The notes beneath the pieces were generated by a model, which searched no databases, was not told the origin of the DNA, and worked only from the letters and a program-made list of their open reading frames with translations. The translations under genes were made by a program, and so were the position numbers. 64,000 nucleotides of DNA from Cacajao melanocephalus (taxonomy: Eukaryota; Chordata; Mammalia; Primates; Pitheciidae), in contig CAUYLG010017934.1 in assembly GCA_963573385.1 (NCBI GenBank), forward strand, positions 1 through 64,000, in the 5' to 3' direction. How positions within the stretch are numbered: the stretch's first letter is position 1; each line of letters starts with the position of its first letter. Below, one piece after another: positions 1-13,298 of this stretch.

Positions 1-420
1 ATCAACCCAAATGCCCATCAATGATAGACTGGATAAAGAAAATGTGGTACATATACACCATGGAATACTATGCAGCCATCAAAAGAAACAAGATCATGTC
101 CTTTGCTGGGACATAGGTGGAGTTGGTAGCCATTATCCTCAGCAAAGTAACACAGAAACAGAAAACCACACATCACATGTTCTCACTCATAAGTGGGAGC
201 TGAATAATGAGATCACATGGACATAGGGAGGAGAACAACATATACTGGGGTCTGTCAGTGGGTGGGATGGGGGGAGCGAGAGCATTAGGAAGCATAGCTG
301 AGGCATGCTAGGCTAAATACCTAGGGGATGGGTTGATAGGTGCAGCACATTTACCTATGCAACAAACCTGCACATCCTGCACATGTACCCCAGAACTTAA
401 AATAAAAATTAAAAAAAAAA
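1..420 (+). mobile_element. L1 3' end (ORF2 tail, 3' UTR, A-tail)
   Basis: This is the 3' end of a LINE-1 that began before the window. The last ORF2 codons can be read, ending in F-S-L-I-S-G-S and a TGA at 201-203. The 3' UTR follows with the typical 'cacatgtaccccagaactt' close to the end, then an A-rich tail at about 401-420. The wording of the 3' UTR fits an older primate L1 (L1PB or old L1PA) better than the youngest ones. With only the last 0.4 kb visible, the element's length and activity cannot be judged; the ORF2 tail is out of frame upstream, so it is dead here. Confidence 0.95.
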
Positions 421-619
421 TTTTTAAACTTTTTATAAAAGAAAAGCTAATCCATGTCCTAACCTTCTTGTAGAGAGGAGCAGAGTCACATGAAACATGT
501 TTGATAAATGTTGCATTTTGCTTTCATTATTATACTGTTAATCATAGTTTGAAATATCATAACTTTTCACGGTATCAAGTGTACTAGTAGCTCTCTCCCA
601 GCTGATGACTTCACTTTGC

Positions 620-1200
620 ATTTCTCTAAATAGAAACACTCAACCAAGAACTATCTCATCTTTCCAGCTGTCTCCCACCTGGTCTCCCTAATTCTTCCCT
701 TGTTGCCTTGGGCCCTTTCTCTGATCAATAACTGGAATCAGACTTTCAAGTCCTAAATCAGGTCATATTGCTCTTCTACCAGAATCCACCAGTGGCTCCC
801 CTTCATTCTTGGTGGAAAATCTAAACTCTTTCTCTTGACCTACGAGGGTCACAAAGATCTGATCCCAGCTCTGACCCCTTCTCTTCCTGTTCTCTTTCTC
901 TTGCTCTCTGTGCTCCAATCCTGCTGACCTTGGACACACAAAATTTGGGGCTTATAGTCTTCTAAATTTAGATTTTAAATCTTCGCATGGGTGGCTACTT
1001 CACATGGGTGGCTACTAACTTATGGGTAGTTACCATCTATCTAAAACTGACCTCCCATTTCTACTGCCTGCTACCCTGGTTTACTCTGAAAGTATATGAT
1101 TTCTTCATTTGTTTACTTTTTATTGTAGCTCTCACAACTCCCAAGTGTCTACAATAATGATATGTTGTAGGTATTCAATAAACGTTTATTGAAACAAATG
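620..1200 (+). mobile_element. L2 relic, 3' part
   Basis: Ancient LINE-2 sequence in plus orientation. It follows the L2 consensus in order: a 'ccagtggctcccc' block near 790, an 'atcttcgcatgggtggct' block near 980, and the family's 3' end 'attcaataaacgtttattga' near 1173-1192. It is heavily diverged and carries no usable frame. Confidence 0.8.
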
Positions 1201-1232
1201 GAGAGACGGATGGATTCAGTTCCAAAGCCTAG

Positions 1233-1290
1233 TGGTGTGTGTGTGTGTGTGTGTGTGTGCATGCATGTGTGTGTGTATGTGTGTGTGCGC
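1233..1290. repeat. (TG)n microsatellite
   Basis: An interrupted TG dinucleotide tract of about 55 bases with a few CA/GC interruptions. It lies just after an L2 3' end. Such alternating purine-pyrimidine tracts are often length-polymorphic. Confidence 0.95.
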
Positions 1291-1299
1291 ATATTCATG

Positions 1300-1655
1300 T
1301 GTTTACTATTTACTATTCTGGAAGATTGACACTTTGCTCTACGACACTAGGGCAGCTAATTGATCATTGATGCCGTGTTTCTCAACAGTGACCTCAAACG
1401 GATTACTGACTGACCACCTGCAGAAGAAATTATCATTGCTTCCCTTGTGGGATTCAGTATCAGAAACAATGGGAATTAAGGAGTATCTGTGATAGAGACA
1501 AGTAAAGCCAGAGATCGAAGGACGTTTGTCTAAATAAAATCACTGAGGACCCAAGCTAGTGCAATACAGAAATGAGCAAAGGAGCCCTGAACCTAGATGA
1601 GAAAAATCACAGTCTCTGTTGGAGAAGAAATTTCTTTGTTTTCCACCATGTTCCA
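1300..1655. other. Intergenic, nothing recognised
   Basis: Single-copy-looking sequence between the TG tract and the next L2. No repeat family, coding frame or RNA gene is recognised by eye. Confidence 0.4.
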
Positions 1656-1659
1656 AATT

Positions 1660-2620
1660 ATGAATGCCTTATCTCTTCTCTTCTGCCCACTCTAGCCCTG
1701 CTCCTCCTTATCTATGTCCTAGCTTAGTCAATGTTCTCATCATTCACCCACCGTCCCATGTCTACAACCTTGGTGTCAGCCTACAATTTCTTCCTCAGCT
1801 TCGTGAATGTTCCTTCTATTCAATCGATCAGCAAGTCCAGTCCGTGTGCTGTCACCTTCTCCTTGCCAACCACCACATTACTTCACAAAGAATCTTTCTA
1901 AGTAGCAAATCTGAGTATATAACCTCCATACGTAAGACCTCTTGAAAGGATGAAGTCCAAATTCTGTAATACGGTTTCTAAGGGTCTTCTGCCCATCTTT
2001 CTGGCTTCAATATCTGCTTCACTCTGACTCCTACCACCGTGCGCCACAAATACAGTCACTCTCCTTAATATCTCTCTATCTCTCACACATTCTCTGTGTA
2101 ACATTCTGTTTTTGTTTTGGGGGGCTTGGCTTTGTTTCTGTTTTGGAGATGGGGTCTCACTGTGTTGCCAAGACTAGTCTCAAACTCCTGACCTCAAGTG
2201 ATCCTCCCACCTCAGCCTCCCGAGTTGCAGGGATTACAGGTATGAGCTGCCACATCCACTCTCAAACATTCTTATTGCCTCGCCTTCCCTAATTACTTGA
2301 AGCTCCCTAAAAACAACTTGGTCTTTCTAATCATTCCTTTGCATATCTTGTTTCCTCTACTCATTATACAGGACTAATTTAAGCATCTTTCTTTATGTTC
2401 AGAAGAAAAACTGCTATTTTCCCTGTTGTGTATAAGAAGACACTTTTTGTTTGCATTTTTAAGATAAACCCTTTTTACATGCTATTTTAATTATTTGTTT
2501 GCATGTCTGTTTTTCTAGCCACATTGAGTGTTTCTTGAGGGCAAGGATTATATTTCATGTTCGTTTCTCCCAGAACCTAGTTCATAGTCAGTACCAATAA
2601 ATGTTTATTGAATGATAGAG
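1660..2620 (+). mobile_element. L2 relic, split by an Alu monomer
   Basis: A long L2 in plus orientation. The block around 1890-1960 matches the 'atctttctaa..gcaaatctga' section of L2. After the interruption at about 2101-2272 the same element continues to its 3' end, 'ccaataaatgtttattgaatga', near 2595-2617. Both short frames here (1664-1945 plus, 1898-2104 minus) are translations of the repeat, not genes. Confidence 0.8.
2108..2258 (-). mobile_element. Free left Alu monomer (FLAM) inside L2
   Basis: A single Alu left-arm monomer in minus orientation, T-rich at its left end. It reads 'ggagatggggtctcac' at 2145-2160 and ends near 'gagctgccacatcc'. There is no right arm, so this is a FLAM-type element from before dimeric Alu rather than a cut Alu. 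A 7-base direct repeat, acattct, flanks it at 2101-2107 and 2266-2272 and fits a target-site duplication. Confidence 0.85.
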
Positions 2621-2639
2621 ACAAAGGTCAGATAAAAAT

Positions 2640-3285
2640 GTATTATTGATTTATGTCTTTCTTTGGCTGCTGGAGACAAGCAATTGCCATCCTTCTTGCA
2701 TAGCTAACATTAGCATAAGGCTCTTTTCCTTTTCTATACATATATCTTGGCCACCAGATTAAACGGGTTGTCATTGGAATGAATTGCAGCCAACACACTA
2801 CTATATATTTAACACTCAGGATGTTGTGGTACATAAGCGTCTTAGAAGTGAGTTAGAATCTTCAAATAAAAGAATTTAAGTGTAAGAGCCACAGCACAGG
2901 GGATTTAGATGGGTTTCCTGATCTGCATAAGAATTACTGACATGGGATTCTTTAACATTAGCACAACCCAGAAACCCATGGAAATGTTGACTTTTATTCT
3001 TTCTTTTATGATGAAGGTTTAGGGCATCCTCTCCTACAAGTGTCTGCAGATTATGATGCTGAAGGATCAAGAGGGTCGTTTTTCTCCCTTCTCCATTCTC
3101 CCTTCTGCTTGCCCTGCAGCCGTTGCTGGTCTCCTGTGCTGACTCAGCCAATCTGTTCAAGTTGATCCAAGAATCAACCTGCACCAAGGCCCCACTGTGT
3201 GAATCTTGTACAACCATAGTTACCACCAAGTTAGACACTATTGAAGCTGGAGAAGTTTCCTTATCCCCCTTGCAGGGCATGAAAC
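2640..3285. other. Intergenic; one weak exon-like stretch
   Basis: No repeat family is recognised. A pyrimidine-rich stretch ending in 'gcttgccctgcag' at about 3107-3119 is a good splice-acceptor look-alike. It is followed by an open plus frame of about 80 codons from 3123. The frame shows no domain and runs into the LTR that starts near 3290. I treat it as non-coding by default. Confidence 0.35.
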
Positions 3286-3287
3286 AG

Positions 3288-4040
3288 GGCTGTGGCTCAC
3301 TTCTTCAGTGCCCCAGTGCCCCACTGCCTGCTCAAACCCCTAGTGGGGAGCACAAAGATGGGTAGGTCATGGGGAGAGTTTTTAGGCTCCAACCCCACAG
3401 CAGCATCTAGGGTTGTTTACAGCTCCCAAAGTCCCAGTGGGCTTGTGTTACAGTGTGCACTTTCAGCTTTGCCATCTGCAGGGGGATTGTGTTAATCAGC
3501 TCAATTAGACCTTCTGTCTTATCGCAAGGACAGAGGGCTTTCTGTATCCTGGGTTCTTGCCCTAGTGTACAGGAAAAGTCACATGTGGTCTTGGAGAATG
3601 AGTGCAAGGTTTTATTGAGTGGTAGAAGTAGCTCTCAGTAAGATGGATGGGGAGATAAAAGGGGGAATGGAGTGGGAAGGTGGTCTTCTCCTGGTGTCGG
3701 TCCACCCAGCAGCCAGATTCTCCTCTGACCACCCCTAGCCAAATTCCCCTTGGCATCCATATTATTCCACCATTGATGGCTTGCTGGTATCTGCTGGTAT
3801 CTGTCAGTGTGTTCTATACATTTTGCTCCTCTCAATGTCCAGCCACTTGTGTCCAATGCTATGGTTTCCAATTTTATAGGCACAGGATGGGGAGCGTGGT
3901 GGGCCAGCGTGATCTTGGAAAATGCAACATTTGGGTTTGAAAACAGGAGTGCCTATTCTCACTTAGGTCCGTGGGCTTAGGCCCAAGGGTGGAGCCCTCG
4001 CCAGGGACCCCACCCTTCTCTACCCAACACTTCCCTGCCC
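3288..4040 (-). mobile_element. Solitary ERV1-type LTR
   Basis: A roughly 750-base LTR in minus orientation without internal retroviral sequence beside it. On the minus strand, in order, there is a G/C-rich start near 4040, a TATA-like 'cctataaaattgg' near 3870-3882, the poly(A) signal AATAAA (plus-strand TTTATT at 3611-3616) and a long U5 with 'gctgtaacaca'-like wording, as in class I HERV LTRs. An 11-base unit, ctggtatctgc, is duplicated at about 3782-3803. I cannot name the subfamily with confidence; LTR12 (HERV9) was considered and does not fit in detail. The small frames inside it are shadows. Confidence 0.7.
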
Positions 4041-4044
4041 CCTT

Positions 4045-6090
<2,046 letters not shown>

Positions 6091-6109
6091 TAAAATTCTT
6101 TCTGAAAAT

Positions 6110-7500
6110 GTCCATATTTCATCTTCATTTATTAAAGTATAGTTTTTCTAGGTGTAGTTTTCTGTATTAGCACCTTTTTTCCTTCAACACTTCAAATGTA
6201 TCATTTATTGTCTTCTGGCTATTATAATTTATGTTTAAAGACTGCTTTTGGCCATATAATTTCTCCTTTGATTATAATGTGTCTTTTTTCTCCAGCTGCT
6301 TCTAATATTTTTTCACTTTCTTCACCTTTCTGCAGTTTTAATAGGATGGGCTTTGGTGAGGTTTTCTTTATATTTATTTTGCTTCATGTAGGAGATTCTT
6401 CAACTTGTGAATTGATGACTTTTGTCAATTTGGAAATTCTCAACCCGTACCTTTTCAAATACTGTTCCTCCCCAACACCATTTTTCCTCTTTTTCTGCCA
6501 CTCCAATTACACATGGTAGCCAATTTCAGAAATTTTCATATGCTTCCTATACATTTTCTATATTTTCCATTTTTTATTTTAGTATCTGTGCTCCAACCTG
6601 GATATTTTCTACCCTTAAAAGACAATTTACTAACCATTTCTTCTTTTGTGTCTAATCTGCTATTAAATCCATCTATTAAATTCTTAATTTCTTATGTTAT
6701 TTTTTAATCTATAAATTTCTACTTATTTTATCTACAATAAAATAATTTCTAATTCTCTAGTGAAATTCTCTATATTTTCATCTGTTTTTAACATATTTAT
6801 AATATTTATTTTAAAGTCTGTGTCCCACTACTGTCTGTTTTTCCTCTTAGGATTGGGTCAATTGGTCCTGTTTTCTGGTGTATCTGATAACTTTTAATTG
6901 TCAGACATTGTATGTAAAAAACTATAGTGGTTCTAGGTGATGTTATCTTTCTCCAGAGATGATTAATTTTCTTCTGGCAAGCAGATATGGTTAGTCACAT
7001 CACCTTGATCTAACAAGGGATGAAGATCACATGTTTTCATCCAATAAGGGAAGAAAACTCTGTTTCAGGCTTTGTGAGAGCTGGTCAATTTCTGGTCACC
7101 TTAATCCTAGTGCATAGCACTTGATGAGGTTCAACTAAAAGCCTAGGATGTTCTCCAGGCCCCTCCTTCTTGGAAAGCTCTGAACTTCAGTGTTTGTCTC
7201 TCCAGCAATGAGACTGCCGAAATCTCTGCTTAGCTCTTTATCCTCTAAGCTACTCTTTTCTGCTTGATTTTTCAGATCACTGCTCTAGGCCTGTGGAGTT
7301 TAGCAATCAGTAACTGCTTCAAGGAGAAATTGCACTTAGAATGTGAGGCTCATTTCTCCCCAGTTTACTGTGCTCTGGGACATTGGCACCTCATGTCTGG
7401 CTGCCTTGGTAATCCTGAGCTCAAGTTTTACCCTTCATTCAGTATAACTGCTACACACTCCAGGCAATCTCATTTTGTTTTCTGTGACCCATGATGTACA
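6110..7500 (-). mobile_element. Second L1M/HAL1-like relic
   Basis: Diverged minus-orientation sequence with blocks typical of old L1 elements: 'cttctggctattataattt' near 6212, 'gattataatgtgtcttttt' near 6270, and a stretch near 6840-6960 that matches the same section. The order suggests a separate element lying inside the first L1M, because the ORF2 sequence interrupted near 6070 resumes near 8215. The right boundary is uncertain. Confidence 0.55.
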
Positions 7501-7781
7501 TTTGCAAATTCCCTGAGGAAAGGATAACACATAAAGCTCACTTCAAGGTATTTTCCTTCTCACCAGAATCTGGGCCCCTCTTGTTCAACTACTTTGGCGG
7601 CCTTCCAATACTGTCACAGAAATGTTTATGCATTCTATCCATCTTTCCTAGTTATTTTCAGCAGGATTGTTAATCTGCTATAAGCCATTCTGTAGTTGTT
7701 GGAAGCAGAATCTTTATTCTAAATTTCAAATTTTTGAAAATGAGCAAATTAGCCACAAACAGTTTTAGCAAAAATGTAACA

Positions 7782-7826
7782 CACGCACACACACACACAC
7801 ACACACATACACATACACCCACACAT
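7782..7826. repeat. (AC)n microsatellite
   Basis: An AC dinucleotide tract of about 45 bases with a few AT and CC interruptions. It is likely length-variable between individuals. Confidence 0.95.
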
Positions 7827-8028
7827 CTAGGATTGTATTTTGCAGGTTGAAAAAAAGATGGCTATGAAACAATTTTGAAAGTATGTGCAAGGGTTAAATG
7901 AAAATACAAATGATTCATACTGGCCAGAGGTATGACACTAAGAAACAGAAGACCTCTGCTAACTGCAAGAGACTGTGTGTGACCCGTGTAAAGGGGTCAA
8001 TAGCTTTTCAGCCCTAGACCTAACCAGC

Positions 8029-8207
8029 CAAGCTTTTCTGTAAGGGCCAGATATTAAATGTGTTAGGCTTCATGGGCCATACGGTCTATCAAAAGCACGC
8101 AGCTCGGTCTTCGAAGTGTGAAAGCAGTCATTAGACAATAAGTAAACAGTGGGTCTGGCTGTGTTCCAATAACATTTTATCTCCAAAAGCAGGTGGTGGC
8201 TACGTTC
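8029..8207. mobile_element. hAT-Charlie fragment, MER5A-like
   Basis: Matches the non-autonomous MER5A consensus in order: 'ttttctgtaagggccagat' near 8034, 'gggccatacggtct' near 8072, 'gtgttccaataacatttt' near 8161 and 'caggtggtggc' at the end. The outer terminal repeats are lost or unreadable, so it is a fragment. No transposase is encoded. Confidence 0.8.
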
Positions 8208-8214
8208 ATGAGAG

Positions 8215-8760
8215 ACATTGGCTTTTTGTTTGCTTTTTTTGTACTGTCGTTTTCTGTTTTGACTATCAGGTTAATACTGGCCTCATAAAATGAGTTGGGA
8301 AGTGTTTCCTCTTCTGTGTTTCTGGAAGAGATTTTATAGAATTAGTGTTCATTCTTCCTTAGACATTTGGTAGAAATCTCCAGTGAAACCATCTGAGCTT
8401 GGAGATTTCTTTCTATGAACTGTTTAAATTAAAAATTCAATTTCTTTCTTAGTTGCAAGGCTATTAAATTATCTATTTCATCTTTTGTAGTAGTTTGTGC
8501 CTTTCGGAGAATTGGCCCATTTCATTTAAATTGTCGGTTTTATGTATGTAGTGTTGTTTTGTAGTATTCTCTTATTAGCCTTTTGACACCTGCAGAGTCT
8601 GTAATGATATCTTCCGTTCCATTTCTGGTGTTGGTAATAGGTGTCTCTTTTTTTTCTTTGTAAATTTTGAAATTGAGGTCTCTCGATGTCATTAATCTTT
8701 CCAAAGAATCAATGAAATTTTGAAAACAAAATTTCATTGAAATTTCAATGAAAACAAAAA
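8215..8760 (-). mobile_element. L1M ORF2 fragment with palindromes
   Basis: Minus-orientation L1 ORF2 sequence continuing the reverse-transcriptase region seen near 6000. The string 'ctggcctcataaaatgagt' near 8279 is diagnostic. The small minus frame at 8540-8737 is a leftover of ORF2. Two overlapping perfect palindromes lie near its right end, described as a finding. Confidence 0.85.
8709..8753. repeat. Overlapping perfect palindromes
   Basis: 8709-8740 has 14-base perfect inverted arms (tcaatgaaattttg and its complement) around a 4-base loop. 8732-8753 is a 22-base palindrome with no loop. They share the arm at 8732-8740. The middle copy resembles the normal L1 wording, so the flanking inverted copies look secondarily acquired. 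Confidence 0.9.
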
Positions 8761-8799
8761 AATATTTGTTTGATTTATTTTTACCTATTTGTAGATCAT

Positions 8800-9115
8800 T
8801 TTTTTAAAAAAATCGCTATGCCACTCTCTGATTTTTCTTTCATCTTTTATTTCTGAAGGACATTTTCACTGGATGTAGAATCGTGAGTTGACAGTTCTTT
8901 TCCTGAGCACATTATGCCATGTCCTTCTGGCTTTCATGGTTTCCAAGAAGAAATTATAGTGAAAGTGTTATTTTTCTCTCAATCCTTTGCGGGCTTTTTC
9001 TTTGTTCTAAGTTTCCGGATTTCACTTATGAGGTGTGCTGGCATCAATTTCCTTGGTGTGAATTTCTTCAGGTGGGGGGGCTGGATTTGGCCCAAGGGCC
9101 CTGGCTTGCTATACT
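8800..9115 (-). mobile_element. L1M relic, repeat of the 6.1 kb type
   Basis: Old L1 sequence in minus orientation. 'gagttgacagttcttttcc' near 8884 and 'gtccttctggctttcatgg' near 8921 match the same L1 section as 6140-6230, so this is a second copy of that section, from another element or from a rearrangement. The small frames at 8914-9131 have no coding support. Confidence 0.6.
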
Positions 9116-9424
9116 CTGTGTGAATAATTGATGCTACATGGAAATTCAGGCTCAGTATTGTCAGACTCTCTGATTTTTTAAGAAAAACTGGAAATCCAGA
9201 GTTCTTTAAAACTTGAAATCATCTCAGTTTTTAAGTCTCCCAAAAAATTCTAGTTCTTTTCACCAAAGAACTGGACAAAAAATAAAAACAAGAAAAATAA
9301 TCTTCATACCCTTAAAGGCTACGGGACATATTTGTTAGATCTTAATGTGGTACTCTTTAAAGTTGTAAAGTCTCATTCGTTACTTCATTTAACACTTTTT
9401 TTTGTGCCTTGACTTTAACTTTGA

Positions 9425-9960
<536 letters not shown>

Positions 9961-10034
9961 GAATGCATGGGCTTTTATGCATGGCTTCTGAAGACAAAGA
10001 AGTAATGATCATAGAAAAGGCCCACTCCAGCACA

Positions 10035-10960
10035 AATTTGGAATAAGCATGTCATCAAGATGCTGCATTGATAGGGTTTAATGATGTTTAATGCTCCCGG
10101 GGCTGTATAGCTTTTGAGATACCAAATATTTAAAAGGCCATTCTCATTTATTTAGAGTTAAATCGTAGATTTTCCTTTCAAAGAAAATCACTAGAGAATA
10201 AAGCAATTATACTCTCCTCCTTTCTTTCTGTTTCCAGTGCCCAAAGGAGCCACAAACCAGTTAGGGTGGTGGGTTTTTAACGTTTCCCGTACACCAACTG
10301 GCACCTCCACATCCCTTAGCTGCTGGCTGTCAAGAAGCTGGCCCTAATTTCAAGAAGTGGAAGAGCTCAGGCATGTGACATTTGCAACTCACTCTGCTGC
10401 CCAAAGCAATTGGAAAAACCTGCTCTGTTTTTGCAATCCTAAAACTCAACCTGCCAAAAGGCAGAAAGGAATCATGAGAAAATTACTTTTTCATCTCAGG
10501 CCATCTTCTTTTTGGTCCTAAACAGGGAAGATTGGTATGGGAGAGCTGTGTCATCCCTTGGTCCAATGGCCCCTCTCCTATATCATGGATCCTGGATTTA
10601 TTTCCTTCCTCCTCTGTGCCCTGTGCTTTTTAGATCCCATGTTTAGACTGAGAGAGGCAGGAATCAAGGGGTTGAGGGGAAAGGGCTGCTGCCAGGAAAT
10701 ATCGAGAAGGAACAGAAAAGCAGAGCATCTCTTTGGCACATGGTTGATGAGATAATGGACTCTCCAGGTGAACTCCAAGGCACCTGGGATGGAAAAAAAA
10801 TCACCTCTCCTTCCACTGAAAATGAAAGGCTCAGAAGAATCAGTTCATCCTGATCCCAGCCAACCCAAGCTGACAAGGACCCGAGATTGTGTTTTCTCAG
10901 CCTTGAAGACCAGCTGTGTTTTGTACAGCACAGCACAGTGAGGCAGCAAGTCCAGTTACT
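10035..10960. other. Intergenic, nothing recognised
   Basis: Unique-looking sequence. Overlapping frames of 66-90 codons occur on both strands at 10,537-10,936, but none shows a domain, and overlap on opposite strands argues against coding. Confidence 0.4.
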
Positions 10961-10964
10961 TGAT

Positions 10965-11225
10965 ACACTATTAGGTCCTCACACCAACAAGAAAGTCTGT
11001 CATCCAAGTTCTAGTGAAAAGGCCTAATTGCCTGGGGTGGCACCCAAAGTTCTTTGTCTCACAGCCAAGGAAATCAAGGATGTGGCTACACCAAGGGTGA
11101 GGTTAGAGCAGAACTTTAATGGGTGAAAGAAAGAGAACAGCTCTCTGCTGCAGAGAGGGGTCCCAAAAAGGGTTGCCATTATGCAGTGAAATGCAAGGGT
11201 TTTTATAAATGAGCTAGTGGGGAAG
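10965..11225 (-). mobile_element. ERV1-like LTR, 3' part
   Basis: Minus-strand wording is typical of a class I LTR end: 'gacccctctctgcagcagag' near 11,147, a possible ATTAAA poly(A) signal in 'cacccattaaagttctgc' near 11,117, then a U5-like 'ggctgtgagacaaagaac' near 11,060. The 5' part is missing or passes into the next element. Subfamily not assigned. Confidence 0.6.
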
Positions 11226-11560
11226 CCAACAGGCTGAAGACTCAGGCAAAAGTTGAAATTGAAGTCTGAAGACAGTCTGCTGGTGAGCAGGAAGAGCTAA
11301 TGTTGCAGATGAAGTTGGAAAGCAGTCTGCTGGCAGAACTTCCTCTTGCTCAGGGGAGGTCAGTCCTTGTTCTACTCAGTCCTTGAACTGACTGGATAAA
11401 GCCCACACATATTTTGGAGGGTGATATACTTTATTCAAAGTCTACTGACTTAAATGTAAATTTCATTCAAAAAACACCCTCACAGAAAAATCCAAAATAA
11501 TGTTGGCCAAATATCTCAGTGCCATGGCCCAGCCAACTTGATATTGCCACTGCCAATGAA
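11225..11560 (-). mobile_element. MLT2-like (ERVL) LTR, 5' part
   Basis: On the minus strand, starting at about 11,560, the order 'gggccatgg', 'gatatttggccaac', 'ttctgtgagggtgtttttt', 'gtagactttgaataaagta' and 'gagcaagaggaagttctgcc' follows the 5' half of LTRs of the MLT2/ERVL type. The 3' half seems to be replaced by the neighbouring LTR, so two elements are joined or nested here. Confidence 0.6.
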
Positions 11561-11659
11561 CTCTGGAGATCCAATAAACATCATTCCTTCTCTCTCATTT
11601 CCCTAATTCCTGAACTACTAACTCCTCTTTCTCCCAGGTCCTTTAGTTTTTTAATCTGT

Positions 11660-12310
11660 CTTGGGCCCTTTGGTCACTGAACGTCTCTGTCACTGTAACC
11701 ACCCAATAGGTTCTTCCTTACTGCTGCACCAACACATACTATGGCATTGCAGTGAGGAAAGAATTTAATTGACATGAGGCCAGCCATATCACACAAGAGA
11801 CAGAATTATTACTCAAATAAATCTCATTGAAGGCTTATAGGTTAGGGGTTTTTCAAAGATCATTTGGGGGAAAAAGTAGGTGGGGCTAGGCAAGTGGGTG
11901 TTGATAGTTGAGTTGGAGATGAAATCATAGGTAGTGGAAGCTGTCCTCTTGCATTGAGTCACTTCTGGGGGATGCACAGGAGCAGTTGGCAGATCTAGGT
12001 GGAGCCATGGGTGTCAGACATGCAAAAAACCTGAAGATAATCTCAAAGGCAATTTTAGGTTCTACTGATAGTGATGTTATCTGCAGGAATAACTGGGGAA
12101 GTTGCATATCTTGTGACTTCTAGAATAATGGCTGGCAATTTGTTTATGTTTACATCTTAGCAGAATTTAGTCTCCTCTCCTCCTTCTAGCCTAGTGGTCT
12201 CTCATTAGTTTTACAAAAGCAGTTGAGTTTTGGGATAGGACTACTATCATTTAAACTAAATGTCTCCCAAAGTTACCCAGCCAAAACCCAGAAATAATTA
12301 AGTCAGCTTG
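11660..12310 (-). mobile_element. MER34-like LTR
   Basis: On the minus strand the sequence follows the MER34 type closely: 'agaagtgactcaatgcaaga' near 11,960, 'ctacctatgatttcat' near 11,930, 'tttgagtaataattctgtct' near 11,810, and the poly(A) signal ATTAAA (complement of 11,764-11,769) followed by 'ctttcctcactgcaat' and 'attgggtggttaca' at the U5 end. Old and diverged. The 60-codon minus frame at 11,925-12,107 lies within it and is not a gene. Confidence 0.7.
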
Positions 12311-12319
12311 AAGGCTAAA

Positions 12320-12920
12320 GGCAAGAGGGAGGTTGGCTAGATCAGATCTCCCCCACTCTCATAATACTTTCACTGTTACAATTTTTGCAAAGGTGGTTTC
12401 ATCATTGCTGAGTGAGAATTATCTCTCAGAATGCTTGCTCCCAGAATCTTCTGCATGTGCTTTTAAACTGCTGTCTGCTTCTCTCCTGATAACCCCCTGT
12501 CCTTCACTGTGCCCTTGCCTTCCTGCTCTACTAGCCTAGGCACTCAGCAAATGTTTACTCATCCTCAAGGCCACTTGTCTCACATTGCATGCAGTCTCCC
12601 CTCCATGTTTTTATCTCCTTCCAAGAAAACGAATGATGATTATACATAAAAATAACCATGAACAGGGAGTAGCGAAGATTGAATTTAAAATCTTCTTGAT
12701 AATCATCTGTTTCAAATATTTCTGAGTTCCATTTCTCTTATATTTGGCTTCCTGGTCTTTGTTTTTAAGAAAACTGAACAAATGGCATCCTCACTGGTTC
12801 CTTTTCCCTTGCTACTGCTCCTCTTTTGGTCAAGGCAGTGGAGGTCATTTTGCAAAGCTCTTCAGGTATTTTCTTGTAACAGATTCAGAGTGAATGAAGA
12901 TTTCCTCTAGGCCGTCAGTG
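12320..12920. other. Intergenic, nothing recognised
   Basis: Unique-looking sequence between two LTRs. No supported feature. Confidence 0.4.
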
Positions 12921-12926
12921 ACCCAC

Positions 12927-13298
12927 TGATAGGGTTTGGCTGTATCCCCACCCAAGTCTCATCTTGAACTGTAGTTCTCATAATACCCACATGTCATGGG
13001 AGGGACCCAGTGGGAGGTAATTTAATCATGATAGAGGTTACTCCATGCTGCTGTTCTTGTGATAGTGAGTTCTCATGAGATTTGATGGTTTTATTAGGGG
13101 CTTTTCCCCCTTTTGCTCAGCACTTCTCCTTCCTGCCATCATGTGAATAAAAGCGTATTTGCTTCCCCTTCTGCCATGATTGTAGTTTCCTGAGGCCTCC
13201 CCAGCCATGCTGAACTGTGAGTCAATTAAATCTCTTTCCTGTATAAGTTACCCAGTCTCAGGCATTTCTTCATAGCAGTGTGAGAACAGACCAATACA
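12927..13298 (+). mobile_element. THE1/MST solo LTR with target duplication
   Basis: A complete MaLR-type LTR of 372 bases, from 'tgatagggtttggctgt' to 'gaccaataca'. It keeps the family landmarks: 'ccccacccaagtctcatct', 'gggagggacccagtgggagg', 'tctgccatgattgtag', the poly(A) signal ATTAAA at 13,225-13,230 and 'ttacccagtctcaggca'. It is flanked by the 5-base direct repeat cccac at 12,922-12,926 and 13,299-13,303, the expected size for an LTR-element target duplication. No internal region is present, so it is a solo LTR formed by recombination between two LTRs. Confidence 0.95.

Noticed and set aside
11..226. 71-codon plus frame at the left edge
   Set aside because: It is an out-of-frame reading of the L1 ORF2 tail and 3' UTR.
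3123..3365. Plus frame after a splice-acceptor-like tract
   Set aside because: No domain, no donor, and it runs into an LTR; kept only as a note in the intergenic entry.
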